Under the pieces are notes generated by a model. That model was not told the origin of the DNA. It ran no database searches and saw nothing but the letters and a program-made list of their open reading frames with translations. A program made the position numbers and the translations under genes. Shown piece by piece: positions 1 through 13,452 of a stretch of 64,000 nt of DNA (its first letter is position 1; each line of letters opens with the position of its first letter). The stretch comes from Pseudorasbora parva (taxonomy: Eukaryota > Chordata > Actinopteri > Cypriniformes > Gobionidae), in assembly GCF_024679245.1 (NCBI RefSeq), contig NC_090172.1:42388229-42452228 (forward strand), written 5' to 3'.

Positions 1-338
1 ACCTATGATAAGCAGTGCTCTGTTTTATGTCGGATGGGATAGCCAAAATATCTCCAAACCACTGAAGTTGAGCAAACTTTCTTGTCAAAGATACGTGTCC
101 TCCGAGCTGGTCATGAGCTCTGAGTTTTCATCACTATCGTTCATCTTTCTCGCTCCACTTCACTTCAATCCTCCAAGCCTGTCAGCTACCAACTGTAAAC
201 AACACCGCGTGCAGCACCCAGAAGCCCGGGCTGGAAAACGCATGTGCAGCATTACGTATAGCACCTAAGCATTATATCAAGAATTTATCGAACTGTTGTT
301 ATCGTTTTATCGAGGAAAATTTTGTCGTCCAGCCCTAG
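1..338. mobile_element. hAT-type element, right end (continues left of window)
   Basis: The stretch ends GTCGTCCAGCCCTAG at about 337. In reverse this reads CTAGGGCTGGACGAC, the terminus of a common cyprinid hAT family. The left end is outside, so no duplication can be checked. Confidence 0.5.
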
Positions 339-3300
339 TTTGAACTTGAATAATTAGCAGCTACACATAAATCACTGATCACAGATCAGGCATTAATGAA
401 CACTGTTACTTCCTGTTTGCGGTGGTACTGTCGAATCCATATCGTAAAAAAAAATTTTTTAGTAACAGACTGTGCTGACATTGCGACTGAATTAAATGAA
501 AAAATATAAACTAAATACATTTTCTCCAAATTCTTTGGGGCTTGGCAGGCAAAGAACAGAAAGGGAGGTAACCTTTCCCCATATGATGACATGGGGGAAT
601 ATCCCAGAATGGCCCACGTGAGCTTTCGTTTTCTCAAAGAAGAAGCAGGGTACCCAGAGCTCGGTTTACACCTATCACCATTTCTAGCCACTGGGGGACC
701 ATAGACAGGCAATACTCATATTAATGTTAAAAAAAAAACTCATAAAGTGGAATCTTCACACCAAGGAAACATTAATATGTTCGTGTGGAAACACGGATAT
801 AAATATGTTCCACATGTAAAACAAGCCTACCACTAACTGTTAAGATTGCTTTCGTTCCATTCTGTACACACGTGCACTGTACCAAAACGGTTCAGTAGAG
901 ATGCGTACCATTACACCCCTAGTCGCAGTGCATATGTCTGACTAATTGATAATGAAATTTGTTGTTTGTTATCATTGTCAATTACTAACTATTTTATATG
1001 AAAGAGTTGATCAAAGAATAATGTCGTACTTTTAGTTTAATTTATCACAAACTTAACTTAACTGCGTACAATAGGCACAAATTCTGTGTGGGCTTACCAC
1101 AAAAGCAATTGCCTGTGCCTTGCTGTAATGTAAACACATGTATTTATTTACTGTGTCACTATTACTTATCTTTACTTTAGCCTTTCTTGGTCTTTATCCA
1201 GCCTGGGTCAGCTAGGGTCATACTTTGCTGTGGCACATTTGCTCTGATGGTATTGGTCTTTCTCTCTTCTTGGCTTTTGGGACAAACCCAAAGGTTTCGC
1301 TAACACAGGATTCAGGAACTGATCCTATCAGAGTTAGTAGACTCTGTTGTGTACACTTATCCCTTTTCTCAGGGCTGCCTTGTGTGTATGTGTGTGTCCT
1401 GCTTATGGACTAGTGCTGATTTCAGTAGGCCTCCACCAGAGACGCTGTGTGGAATTGTATCCAGATTTTCCGTCTCTGAGACTGTTTGAGGGTAATTTAC
1501 CACCCAATCCCATTAGCCCGTGACGGATATAGAATGTAGTCTTAGAAAATGGCTGTTAAATCTGCCTTGCAGTGTTTGTTTCATGCCATAAGCTATTATA
1601 AACCATCCTTTAATTATTACTGGGTGTTAGGTGGGAATATTCTGCTGTGAACGTCTCAATTCCTGACAGAATATTCAACTTGAATTGGCTATGAAAAACC
1701 ACTGATGTTTCATCATGTCTGCTCAATGCAAGAAAAAGTTTTATGATTTAAAAAGAGGAATTATTTATTCAAATTACTGCACTATAAATGAATTGCATGG
1801 GTTTGGGTGATTTGTATGCAAGAATGAGTTTTATCTATTAAGAATCCCAATTCTGTTTCTTGAGCACCAAATCAGCATATTTAGAATGATTTCTGAAGGA
1901 GCATGTGACATTGAAGACTTGAATAGCTTCACCATCACAGGGTGTGTCTCAGTCAGCTCCCTATTTCAGTAGTCGGGCAGTCATCCCTTAACGGAAATTT
2001 TGATGCGCAAAAAAATTGTGCAAGTGAGTTCACCAGAAATTATATGAGATGGGTGTTTTGAGAGGACCCTGATCTGAACCCTTTCTACCCTGATTTGAAT
2101 ACTGTCTGCTGTGAGACTTCAATGTAAACGGCGATTGCTATGACTGAACGTCTTGCATATGAAATTAGCATTGCATGTGGAACTCTCTCAAAAACGTGTA
2201 CTATTACACAGCTGTGGAGATTAATCCTGAAAAGTGTTGATTATAGCATTATATTTGGATATACTCCCATTGCATGAGGTTGCAGTGATAAACATTGTAG
2301 CCGTTGACAGACATGTCTTTTGAACACATGAAAGCAGTGGTCTTGTCATGGTAACTCAATTTCTGCACTCGCGAATGCTTTCATCACAACTAATAGTGCA
2401 AACATAATGTAAATATGAGGTTCATTGTGCAGTGTAAACAGCATCATTGATTATAACAGGAGTTTTGGCGAGAGTCCATTACTCTGAGAAACTCGCTCTT
2501 TTTGATTAATAACTCCAGCGATTATCACACAAGACATTCTTAACAGAGAAACGATGATCGTCCACCATAGAAACAGACGCTAAGAAATAGCTGCCATTCT
2601 TCTTCCTCTTCTTCTTTTGTTTAATGATTTACATTAACAACTTCTGTGTCGTTCGGTGGCACATCGCCACCTATTTGGTAATTGTGCAATATTTTTTTCA
2701 GTCTCGTTTTAAAAAGTAATCTTTATTCACTGAGGATACTGATTATATTGTTAGTATGATGTGCTTCTTGGTTGTTGTTTTTACATTAATCAATTTCAAC
2801 ATTGATTAATACAAAGTATGTAGGCTAAACACAAATGCATACTCACACTTTAAAAAAAATGATGTGCTGATAATGTATACAAATTTTATTCAAGCTATGT
2901 ATACATATATATATGTACATCGTTCGCTCAAATACATACTCAAAACGTCATACATCCTCACACTATCGACCGTGAATCGGCACAAAATAAACCCATAGCA
3001 CAGAATGAGTGAATAAAGGATCACAATAACACATTATACTGTCTGTGGCTCGGCCGCGGCGGGAGGTGTGACGGTCGGTCACGGATCCGTCAGACGATCA
3101 GCTTGGAGAAACCGCATGAACTGAGCACCGTAACTGAGGCGATCCGGGCGAACACATATACACACGAGCGTTCGCGTTAAACAGAGACTGGAGACTCAAA
3201 ACAGAGACTCAATGTTGCTGCTAGCTTTAGATAGAAAACATTACTTGTGTGCAAATGATTTGTTGAAAAGCATAGAACAGCAGCCCTTTCAACAGAAACA

Positions 3301-3679
3301 ACCAGAGAGGGAGTGAGAGCGCGCGTGCGTGCGTGCGTGTATAAAAAGGCACTTGTATGGTTGCAGCAACTGAGCTATAGCATAATAAGACTCATAGATC
3401 TAGCCTGTGACATTGTTGTGCATGATTTGGCAATAGGGGACAACCATGCTGGTAAAAATCGAGCCGACTCACGAATTTTTTGATTTTGTATATTTAAAAA
3501 ATATTGTGAGATAGGGATGCGCGAGAAACGTGCTCGGCTTGTCGTGTTTTTCCTCACATGCTGCGAGCCACGACCATACGAGCATCCGCAATGTCTACGC
3601 GAGAGAACAACATCGTCTGCGAGCTCGTATGACAGCAAAAACAGCACCGTGTAACGTTACGCCCCGCGCCCGGCTTTAA
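339..3679. other. kif18a upstream intron or flank, no gene seen
   Basis: No exon recognised. Near 780-922 is the end of another hAT family (ATGCGTACCATTACACCCCTAG). Near 1850-1950 is a fragment of a teleost repeat (CAGCATAT..AGAATGATTTCTGAAGG), also present at about 25735 and in reverse at about 10930. A short GCGT repeat lies at 3318-3341. A GC-rich patch occurs at 3048-3110. Confidence 0.5.
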
Positions 3680-4440
3680 AGGGTTACTTCAGCGATTAAC
3701 ATATGGCTTTGTATCAGTAGAAACCCTGGAGTATATTCAAATGATCGTGCTCCCCCCTCTTATATCCCCCTGAGACTAGAGATTTATGCATTTTATTTCT
3801 GGAAAAATTCCTCTCGTGACGCAAATTGACGATATTTGCGTCACGAGAGGAATGATTACCCAGAGGCTAAAGACTACAGCCAGCAGAGGGAGCCATTTCC
3901 GCATGTTTTCAACTCGTGCATGGGGAATGGAGATCACACTTACAGCACAGCTCAGCTACAGGCATTAATTTAAACAGATGCTAAGCAATGTAAGTGTTTT
4001 AACTTCTCAAATTAATTTCTATGAAAGTTAAGCTTCCAAAGGCATGAACTGAAAACGCGTTGTGAATGTATGCCGCGAATGTGGTCGCGATTACCTCAGC
4101 TCTCATCACGAGAGCTCATCAACTCATTTATGACGTTAAATGTAATCTGAGTCTGCTGTGAAACTCACACGGCAACTTGATCGTTATATTGAACAGACAC
4201 GTTCAGTATTTAATTGTAGGAACTCAGTCTCTGTAATCCAGTAGCGGTGGCTTTGTGAATGGCCTCACAGGGCAGCGAAGCATTCTGGGAATTGTAGTCT
4301 TTCATCCCCATGAGACAAAAATACATTTTCTGTCTTTTCTCAGTCTAGAAAGCACCAAATTAAAAAATAATTTCACATTTCTACTACATTAATGACCCAG
4401 TTTAAATACAGATTCATCTTCCCAGCACTGAAGTACCCCT
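3680..4440. mobile_element. TTAA-flanked nonautonomous DNA transposon (piggyBac or Kolobok type)
   Basis: 761 bases flanked by TTAA at 3676-3679 and 4441-4444. Termini are inverted repeats: AGGGTTACTTCAGCG on the left and the complement of AGGGGTACTTCAGTG on the right. No transposase frame. It contains a perfect 20-bp hairpin at 3807-3853. Confidence 0.75.
3807..3853. repeat. Perfect 20-bp inverted repeat with 7-base loop
   Basis: ATTCCTCTCGTGACGCAAAT at 3807-3826 is exactly complementary to 3834-3853; the loop is TGACGAT. Confidence 0.97.
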
Positions 4441-4700
4441 TTAACGTCTAATGTGGACGGCGAGCGTGACTTAAGCCAGATGGTCTAAACTTATTATTAG
4501 TTTCTGTTATTGGTATCAATACTCCTAGATGACCAATAACAGCTTTGGGATTGCCTGATAATTATCTGCAAAGTATTGTAATCTGAGCACAGTGTTGGCG
4601 TATAATGTTATGAGCCAACTCTCTCACCTGCTCTGTTTTCCACTGTTTCTCCTCACACAACAACTCAAATCATCTCCTCTAATCCTTGTTCTGTCTAATC

Positions 4701-5467
4701 CAGTGGTGGCTACTGGTCTGTCAGAGAGGGGAAGCTCATTTTCAACCAATTGTCTTATTTATTTAAAGGTAAATTCTGCCCTACGTTTCTTTTCAAGAAA
4801 ATGGTCTTTTACCCTGTGAATGAATGAACAATCTAAAAAAAAATATTAAACTCTGTAAAACTGAAACAAGGAATGTGGTGTATAATTGTGTGAAATGTAT
4901 GATGAAAATCAAGCAATTTCGCCAAGCAAATATCAAAGAAATAGGTTGCAGCAGTTTTTATTTCGACTGAACTTGAGAAATCTGCGATGGGACTGAGAGC
5001 GAATAGCTTCAGTGATTCCTTATAGTACAGAATCGCTGTCAGTCAAAAGGAGATGCAGACCCTCCAATCATCACGCAGAAGCTCTGCGTCCGGGCCAGCC
5101 CACTCCCCATTCACTCCCAGAGACGCTGAGCGTCCATGGGCGGGACATAATCGCAGCGTTTATCCAATGACCGTCTAGTTTCGAAGTGCTGAAAAAAAAC
5201 GTTCAAAGCAGCCCCATTGAAGTCAATGGACGCTGGGCTTCAATAGGGAAATGCACTGTGATGCTGCGGGAATGTATGAGAAGGAAATCGAGTCAGCCGA
5301 CCTGCTATATGTAACTGATTCTGAACAAACTCGTCTTTGAGATGAACGTTTTCTAACGCATTTTTAGTCAATACAATGTTAATATAATAGTACATATTTG
5401 ACCATTAATTTTGTGACATTATAAGGGAAGCCGAGCTTCCCTTGCAGTCTTAAAGAAATCGCCACTG
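4701..5467. mobile_element. Nonautonomous hAT transposon
   Basis: 767 bases beginning CAGTGGTGGC and ending GCCACTG, with inverted ends, a hAT hallmark. It is flanked by near-identical 8-bp duplications, GTCTAATC (4693-4700) and GTCTAATT (5468-5475). Subterminal GGGAAGCTC-like motifs are also inverted. No transposase. Confidence 0.78.
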
Positions 5468-6288
<821 letters not shown>

Positions 6289-6359
6289 CACTAAATATGG
6301 ATTTAATTTATTAAAAAGACAGTAATGTAAAATATGAGTTGTAATTTTATAACCCCACA

Positions 6360-7325
6360 TCAAGAAAAGTTTGGGCCTTTTGTATTGTGATTGAGTGTAA
6401 AAGGATCATCTCAGTCTCTGCAAGCAAAGATGGGTCATGGCGTATCACTTTTATGCTAAAACTCATGAAAGAATTGTCAAACAATTCAAAAACCACGTTT
6501 CTCAAATGCAAGATCGCAAAGAATTTCGGTCTTTCACCATCTACCATACATAATATTGTGAAAAGATTCAGGGAATCCAGAGAAATCTGTTTTAGTCTGT
6601 GTAGGGCAAGGCAGGAGACCTCCGCTGAATGTTTGTATGACCTTTGAGCCCTCAGACGGCATTGCAGGAGAAACCATCATGCTACTTTGTTAAATATAGC
6701 AACATGGTCTCAGGAGTACTTTGGAAACCCGTTGTCACTTAGCACAGTTTGCCGCAGCATAAAGGAATGCCACTTGAATCTGTTACATAAGGAGAAAGCT
6801 ATACATCAGTTCTATGCAGAGATGCCAGAGTTCTCTGCATTTTGGATCATCTACGATGAGCTCAGACCCAGTGAAAATGTGTTCTGCGGTCAAATGAGTC
6901 CATGTTTCAGCTTGTCAAAAGTGAACGTCTGGCATGGTATGGGGGTGCATCAGTGCAAACGGCATGGGTGACTTGCATGCATGTGAAGGTACCACTGATG
7001 TGGAGCCATATATTGAGATTGTACAAAGACATTTAATGGCATCAAGATGACATCTTTCCTGGGAAGCAAGACAATGCCAGGCTTCATTCAGCATGTGCTA
7101 CAACTGAGTGGTTTTGTGGAAACTCTACACCATAGAGTGGATGTGCTTGACTGGTCTGCCTGCAGTCCAGATCTGTCTCCTACTGAAAATGTATGGCCCA
7201 TCAGGTAAAGGAGAATCAGACAAAGACGACCATGGACTGATGAGCAGCTGTCATTTATCAGAAGAGATTGGGCAACAAAATACACTTGCAAAGCTGCAAC
7301 GACTAGTATTCTCAATTCCTAAACC
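6360..7325 (+). pseudogene. Degenerate Tc1-like transposase
   Basis: Frames broken by stops and shifts keep the Tc1 layout: a helix-turn-helix (KIAKNFGLSPSTIHNIVKRF near 6520-6580), the GKQDNARLHSA motif holding the second catalytic Asp (about 7062-7092), and SPTENVW with the catalytic Glu position near 7180. Terminal repeats are not clear; AAAGTTTGG occurs near both ends (6367 and about 7429). An old, dead copy of a different Tc1 family from those at 22 and 51 kb. Confidence 0.75.
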
Positions 7326-7667
7326 ATTAAAAAGTGTAATTAAAAGGAAAAGTGATGACACAGTGTTGTGCTGCAGCCATTAAAATCAAAATTTGTTTAT
7401 ATTTACAAAATACAGTAAAGATAAGTGAAAAGTTTGGATAACCGCCTTCCGTATTTATCTTACAAAGAAATAGTAGCACCTCTCGCAGTTCAAAATGCCT
7501 ACACTGTGTCTTACATCATTGTGCCAGTTACACTTTTTCGTAAGTTGAATACGGATTTTACTTTAGCGTATTAAATATGGAAATTTTTCTTACAAAAACC
7601 CATTGAATCACTTCAGAAGCCCTTTATTATACACTCACCTGAAGGATTATTAGAAACACCTGTTCTA

Positions 7668-7748
7668 GTGTTGTCACAATACCAAAATTATGACTTCGAT
7701 ACAATACTAGATTAAAATGCCTCGCTACCGATACTAAATCGATACCAC

Positions 7749-7783
<35 letters not shown>

Positions 7784-8538
7784 GATTGACACCAGAACTT
7801 ATTATTCTTTATTTTATTTCTTTACTAAAAATTCACTTGGCCAGCATGTTCCTGCCCTGGTTTTTGATCATTCCCTTCTCTTACTGCTATAATAACTACA
7901 TGCCAGTGTGAACGTCCTTACAGAGATCACATTATCAATTATAATTCACTAACCTTTCACTTCTGAACAGGTTGGGATGACCAAAATCTTATTTCATGAG
8001 ACAAGTAATTTCATATTTTTTAATTGTCATTTTATAACTATTGTATAGATTTTTAATTGTATCTTAGTTTTTAAAAATAAGCAAAAGAAAAATGCAAATT
8101 ACAGACAATATTTTTCAGCTACATTAGGTCTATTTAACAGTAGAAAGAAAGAAATTAAATAATCAAATATCAAACTTATTCTTCACTCTATAATTTGACT
8201 ATACACTTATTCTTAAATATATTTTAGTTATGTACCCAAGCATGTGGTGGTTTTGTATTTTTCATTGTTGTTTGATTAATCACACAGAATATTAGGTATG
8301 TCTTAATACCTGCACGGATCTAATGACCTCAACTGTATACGTTCACTAAAGACATACCCGATACGTTCACTAAAGTTTACCTGAATACTCTTCAGACTGT
8401 GCATTTTTACATATTTTTGACCATTTAAAACCAAACAATAATCTGCGAAAGAACTGAATTAGGACTGAGCTAATCAGAGCTGTGTGCTTTCATTGATTTG
8501 TCATTTAAATATCACACTTTAATCATATTTATAGCTAC
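7668..8538. mobile_element. Probable transposon fragment with poly(A) tract
   Basis: Sequence unrelated to Tc1 follows abruptly after the Tc1 end. It starts TAGTGTTGTCACAATACC, which resembles a hAT terminus, and holds a 30-base A-run at 7753-7782. No matching right end was found; it is probably truncated. A weaker call than its neighbours. Confidence 0.4.
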
Positions 8539-8820
8539 CAGTGATGCGTGGGTTGATCCAAAACCTGCGGTCACCCGCGGGTATCCACGGTTACGAGTCA
8601 TCCAAAATATTTTTAATGATATTCAGGTTACAGTCGGTCAGGTATTAAAGATGACGCAGGACAAAATGCCCGATAATTGGGATTTCCCAACACGTTGAAC
8701 TGAGCAATATTGTACTATTTTAACAGGCTATCCTTTTTTTAAAAACATCAAGCTCAGTAATGTCAAACATGATCACATGGTAATGTGTATCAATAGTAGC
8801 CTACGAGTGTGCAATCTCGT

Positions 8821-8987
8821 GGAATGTATACGCCAAAATGAGTTTTGGCGTGCATATACACATTTTATGGCGTGTATATGACTTGGCTAGGGTGGAGTGG
8901 GTTGTATGTGCGTATAATACGCCATAAAGAGCTTATCACATGCATTTGAAAAACCATGCATAAAACTTATTTTGGCGTATACATTCC
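8821..8987. mobile_element. Short palindromic MITE
   Basis: GGAATGTATACGCCAAAATG at the left (26-base arm, 8821-8846) pairs with 8962-8987 with a single mismatch. Total 167 bases. GGCGT motifs recur in the interior. It lies within the element at 8539-10487. Confidence 0.7.
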
Positions 8988-9246
8988 AGGGCAGGATTTT
9001 TGTTGGGAAAGTTAGGGGAGAGATGCACACTTAGACTGGATAAACACATGCAGCATCTTAATGACCTGACCTGAAACATTTCTCCTCCTCAGGCTGGATT
9101 ATTGGATTTTATGCCGGGTAGCATTTACTACTTTTAAAAAATACGGGTCGGAAAGCGGGTCGGGTAATGTTACAATACTTTCTTTTTTGCGGTCCGAGTT
9201 GTGTGCAGGTTATCTGAAAACGTCAGGTGCGGGTTGTTTATACATT

Positions 9247-10469
9247 GGCCCTCATTTATCAAAAGTGAGTACACCAAATTTCCAGCGTACACCCAAACCC
9301 ACGGTGACTTTGAGATTTATCATTATGGACGTTGGCGTACGGCACGCTCAAACCCTACGCCAGCTCAGGAGGTGGTGTATCATGTTTGAGATAGAAAATA
9401 GAAATAGAAAAACTATTCCTAACACCACAAAACGGGCTGAAAAAGACATGCTATATTATGACCCACTGTAAAAAAAAAAACAACAACATTGTAATTATAA
9501 ACTTCAGTGTTTATTTTTGTGCAACGTAGACTAGAATGTTTAATTTGTGTGACTAGGCTACAAAAGCATTTGAGGCATGTTCCTCCAGTTGCAAGCCTGC
9601 CCGGCAGACTGAATTCAGACTGACAAAATAATAAAAATTACATTCTTCTTCTTTTAAATATTAATAAAATAAATAATAATTACATTCTTCTTCTAAATAA
9701 CAAAAAGCGTCATTAATAATAAAAATCATTATAATGTAATAAAATGAATCTTACAAATTGTCATGCAATTATTAATGTGAATGAATGGTAGGCTACTCCA
9801 CATCACATCATATCGTACACCTCAATAAATGTGCCGTGATACGAAATTAAATGCTAATTGTTTTAAAACGTGCTGTAAAAGAATGCATTGTGATAGGTAA
9901 TTTATCATCCAAACAGCTATTTAAACTGCTGGAGTGCGCTTCTCAACCTCCACACTATTAACAGTACTCGTAATTTGGGTCCATGTTTTGTTATTGCGAG
10001 GGCCTTTATTCCCACTCTTTAAACTCCCAAATAAAAAAAATCTTTTTTTTCCACTTCCCTGGTGATGGTCTCGATGGGCGCCACTCAACCATCTCACTAG
10101 TTCAGTAGTCAGGGCACTGATCAGGGAGTCAGCCCATTGACTTATGTCCTAATCAGTGCCCTGACTAGTGGACTAGTGAGATGATTGAGACGCGCCCGAT
10201 CTCCACGTCGGAGAAGTTTCGCTTCTTTGCCGTCTTGCTTGTGTCCATGGCGTAAAATGAGGGCATGGGAGAGGCGGAGACTTGAATATATAGAGGCGTG
10301 TTATTCTAATGACGATCGGTTTCAGCCGCGGCATTTATCAAGGGCAAGTATTGCGTACACCTGGATTGCAGAGGTGCGCACGGTTTCATAAATCAGGCGG
10401 TGAGAGGAGTGTAAGCATAATCTTGCACCAACACGCCCGTTTCTATGTAAGATTGATAAATGAGGGACA
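9247..10469. mobile_element. Nonautonomous element with GCCCTCATTTATCAA ends
   Basis: GGCCCTCATTTATCAA at 9247 is mirrored by TTGATAAATGAGGGAC ending 10469. ACATTG occurs at both junctions (9242-9247 and 10467-10472), consistent with a target duplication. It is inserted in the CAGTGATG element, and it contains the foldback at 10071-10199. No transposase frame. Confidence 0.65.
10071..10199. repeat. Foldback of about 50-bp arms
   Basis: 10071-10125 and 10148-10199 are imperfect inverted copies sharing ATCTCACTAGT, AGTCAGGGCACTGAT and GGGCG blocks, with a loop of about 22 bases. Confidence 0.8.
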
Positions 10470-10852
10470 TTGACCCACGCATCACTGAGGACTACTTCCA
10501 GCAGGATAATGCACCATGTCACGAAGCTTGAATCATTTCAAATTGGTTTCTTGAACATGACAATGAGTTGACTGTACTAAAATGGCCTCCACAGTCACCA
10601 GATCTCAACCCAATATCTCATCTTTGGGATGTGGTGGAACGGGAGCTTCGTGCCCTGCATGTGCATCCCACAAATCTCTATCAACTGCAAGATGCTATCC
10701 TATCAATTTGGGCCAACATTTCTAAAGAAGGCTTTCAGCACCTTGTTGAATCAATGGCATGTAGAATTAAGGCAGTTCTGAAGGTGAAAGGGGGTCAAAC
10801 ACAGTATTAGTATGGTGTTCCTAATAATCCTTTAGGTGAGTGTATATTATTG

Positions 10853-11165
10853 TTTATTCCTGTGATGACAGGATTTAGATGACTTTTATTTACTTTGTCA
10901 TCTTTTACTTAGTCACATGATCCTTCAGAAATAATTCGAATGTGCTGATTAGGTACTTAATTACTATTATTATTATTTTTATTATTAATGTTATACAGTT
11001 GATATTTTTGTGGAAACTGATAAAACATTTTTTCTTGGATAATTTGATGGACAGAAAATGTAAAAGTTCTGCATATATTTGTGTCTATTGTCACTTTTGA
11101 TCAATTTGATGTGTCCTTGACTCCTTGCTGAATAAGTGTTAATATCTTACTGACTGCAAACTTTT
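10853..11165 (-). repeat. Teleost interspersed repeat, reverse orientation
   Basis: Contains the reverse of a widespread fish repeat: CACATGATCCTTCAGAAATAA, GATATTTTTGTGGAAACTG and TTACTGACTGCAAACTTTTG. Related pieces lie at 1850-1950, 20325-20360 and 25672-25850. The repeat class is not certain. Confidence 0.55.
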
Positions 11166-12819
11166 GGACCATGCTTGCCTGGCTTTAATCATGGGTGAGG
11201 ATGAAGGTTTGACTGCTGTCACAACCATGTGCGTGCGTTAATGCATTGTAACTGTTGTTTCTCAAATGTTTGTTTTCAGTGAAATACTGTAGAAGTTTAC
11301 TTGTTCCAGCTCATGTCCAAGAATCTAAATTGCTGGCTTTGTTTTTGTTTATTTTCCTGAAGAGCAAAATAGAGAGAGGCATTATTTGAACATTAAGGCT
11401 GTTCAAGTTTTGTAATCGTTTGCTTTGCCTGGACTTTTTCAGCATGCAGTACATATTTGTTTCACCTGTAGTACAGCTGACTCTAACAAGCGTGTGACCC
11501 ATAAAAATGGAATGGTCAAAAACCTCATGTTCACTTGAGTTATTTTGGTGCTAGATACGTGCAGGCCCTGTTTCTGTTTATTGTCTGTCAAAGCAGCATC
11601 CATGATCTTTTCATTTTTCTTGTAAATTCATTGTATTTGTCGTCATGTCCCCATATATTGCTGTTCTGGCATCGTTTAAATATTCTCAAGGGATTGTTTG
11701 ATTTGTTGTTGTACTTGCATGTTTGTGTTTTGTCTTCTGTGGTTTTTGTATTTGCCATTTGATGCCAGAGTGTTTTGGCTGGTGTGTGTGTGTAAGGTGA
11801 GGAGGTTTGTCCCTGTCTCTGGGCCCCTCCGCAGTGCAGCTTCATAGGTATTGTTTTCATGCCATCCGCATAAATTAACCTGTCACGCAGACGGCTCTCC
11901 TTACCCACGTTCTCCTGGGAGGGCCCGAATCAGGCCACTCGCACTCACACACTGCTAACACAGCCAACAGAGGGAACATGCTGCCTTCAGAAATGTGATT
12001 TTTCACAAACTGGCTATCATGATGGTACGGCTTGTATGTTTTTCAGTTACATAAGCTGGTGTTTTATCACTAAAATTGCCTCTTTTTCTTCTTGGTGCCG
12101 CAGTTCCTACTAGAGAACGAGAAAATGGCTGAAAAGTGGGCCACTGTCTTTATTTCACCCCTTTGCAAAGGGGTTTGTGAAGTTCCCAGCAGACCACTAC
12201 TTGATTCAAAGCTATAATGGAAACATGAACACACACAGTCCAGATGTAAGCTATACTTCGCTACATCAGCTGGACGAGATCAGATATACAACGTTTCCAC
12301 ATTTCCATCCCCTGACTGCTGTTTTTTCCCCTTATGTTTGTGTTGGCAAATTGTGCAAATGTCATTCTCCGTGTATGTTAACGGTCTCACATCAGCTAAG
12401 TGGAAACTTGCTTTGATGTGTGTTTTTTTTTTTTTTTTTTTTTTGGCGGATACCGATATAAGGACTATGTATCAATCACTAGATCCTGAGATCAATTAGA
12501 GACCATCAGTTTGTGAATGCTTTCCTTTTGGGTCAGACAGGCCAGCAAGATGAAAGTCAGAGTTCTAACTGGCTGTTTCAAAACATGTATCAGCATGAAG
12601 CTGTTGAGATGACAAATTAAAAATTATTGTTAAGATGTGTTAGAGAAGGTCAGTCAGCATCAGTGTTTTTTCCTGCCTTGTTATTTAAAAAAATGTGGAA
12701 TATGTGGCTTTTTAAGCGATGGGCTTTGCCTCCCAAACAGCTAAAAACAGAAAAAAAATCTCATTATGCTTTGAAATGTTCTGATTGCTCTTAATTTAGA
12801 GTTTATTTAACCCCTAGAG
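11166..12819. other. No gene seen
   Basis: Intronic DNA with a T-run at 12423-12444. A moderately GC-rich patch at 11760-11960 has no convincing exon. Confidence 0.4.
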
Positions 12820-13445
12820 CAGTGGTTCTCAAACTCAAACAAATATCTGAACCTGTTGGCAATTCAAACTCCTGCGTGAACTGCGTTCTGACTGAAAATT
12901 ACATCGGCAATGACCGACAGCCAATGAAAGAGTGAGATGCAGGGCAGCGGGAGGTTTAGGGAGGAGTTATAGAGCAGAATATCAGTATTTTAATAGATAT
13001 AGTTACAATTCTATCAAACAGAAACAAAGGCCAAACATTTGCACATCCAGCCACAGCACATTACAAAATTTAAGCAATTAGCAATTTAAAATGAGTAAAC
13101 TTTGTGCAGTTTATCATTTTTAATAACACGCACGTGCTCTCGCATTGTTTACTTGTCACATCGCACGTGTAGTTGGGACATGTAGTTTGCACACCTGTGA
13201 GAGAGAGAGTTGTCGGCGATTTGTTCCTCCTGTACAGTCATGCAGTGTGAATGAACCCCTCTGTTGCTGCTCCATCGTGCAGTGTGAACCCAGCAGTGAC
13301 TGAATGATACCCCAGATAGTCATGGAGTGTGAAAAGAGCAGTGACTCGACGAGTTTGAAAATCGTGCAGTCTGAACTAGGCTTAATGAGGGAGACCCAAA
13401 ATGTGCAGTGGTGATGGGTCCCCAGGACCGGTTTGAGAGCCACTG
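12820..13445. mobile_element. Nonautonomous hAT transposon
   Basis: Begins CAGTGGTTCTCAAAC and ends GTTTGAGAGCCACTG, the classic hAT terminus of this type. Flanking 8-mers CCCTAGAG and CCTTAAGG agree at 5 of 8 positions. No transposase. Confidence 0.75.
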
Positions 13446-13452
13446 CCTTAAG

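Larger units (their letters stand above)
8539..10487. mobile_element. Nonautonomous element with CAGTGATGCGTGGGT ends
   Basis: Left CAGTGATGCGTGGGTTGATC (8539-8558) is mirrored by TTGACCCACGCATCACTG (10470-10487). It lies inside the Tc1 element and is itself split at 9246/10470 by another element. Flanking 8-mers (ATAGCTAC, AGGACTAC) agree at 5 of 8 positions, so a hAT-type duplication is possible but unproven. Confidence 0.65.
7632..10842 (+). mobile_element. Tc1-like element split by nested insertions
   Basis: Outer ends are inverted repeats: CACTCACCTGAAGGATTATT at 7632 and the complement of CACTCACCTAAAGGATTATT ending 10842. Each is bordered by the target TA (7630-7631, 10843-10844). The right part (10488-10810) retains transposase: FQQDNAPCH, then WPPQSPDLNP with ISHLWDVVERELR, where the catalytic Glu of NPIE is replaced by Ser. 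Most of the 5' transposase is absent. The 7668-10487 interior is other elements. Confidence 0.82.
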
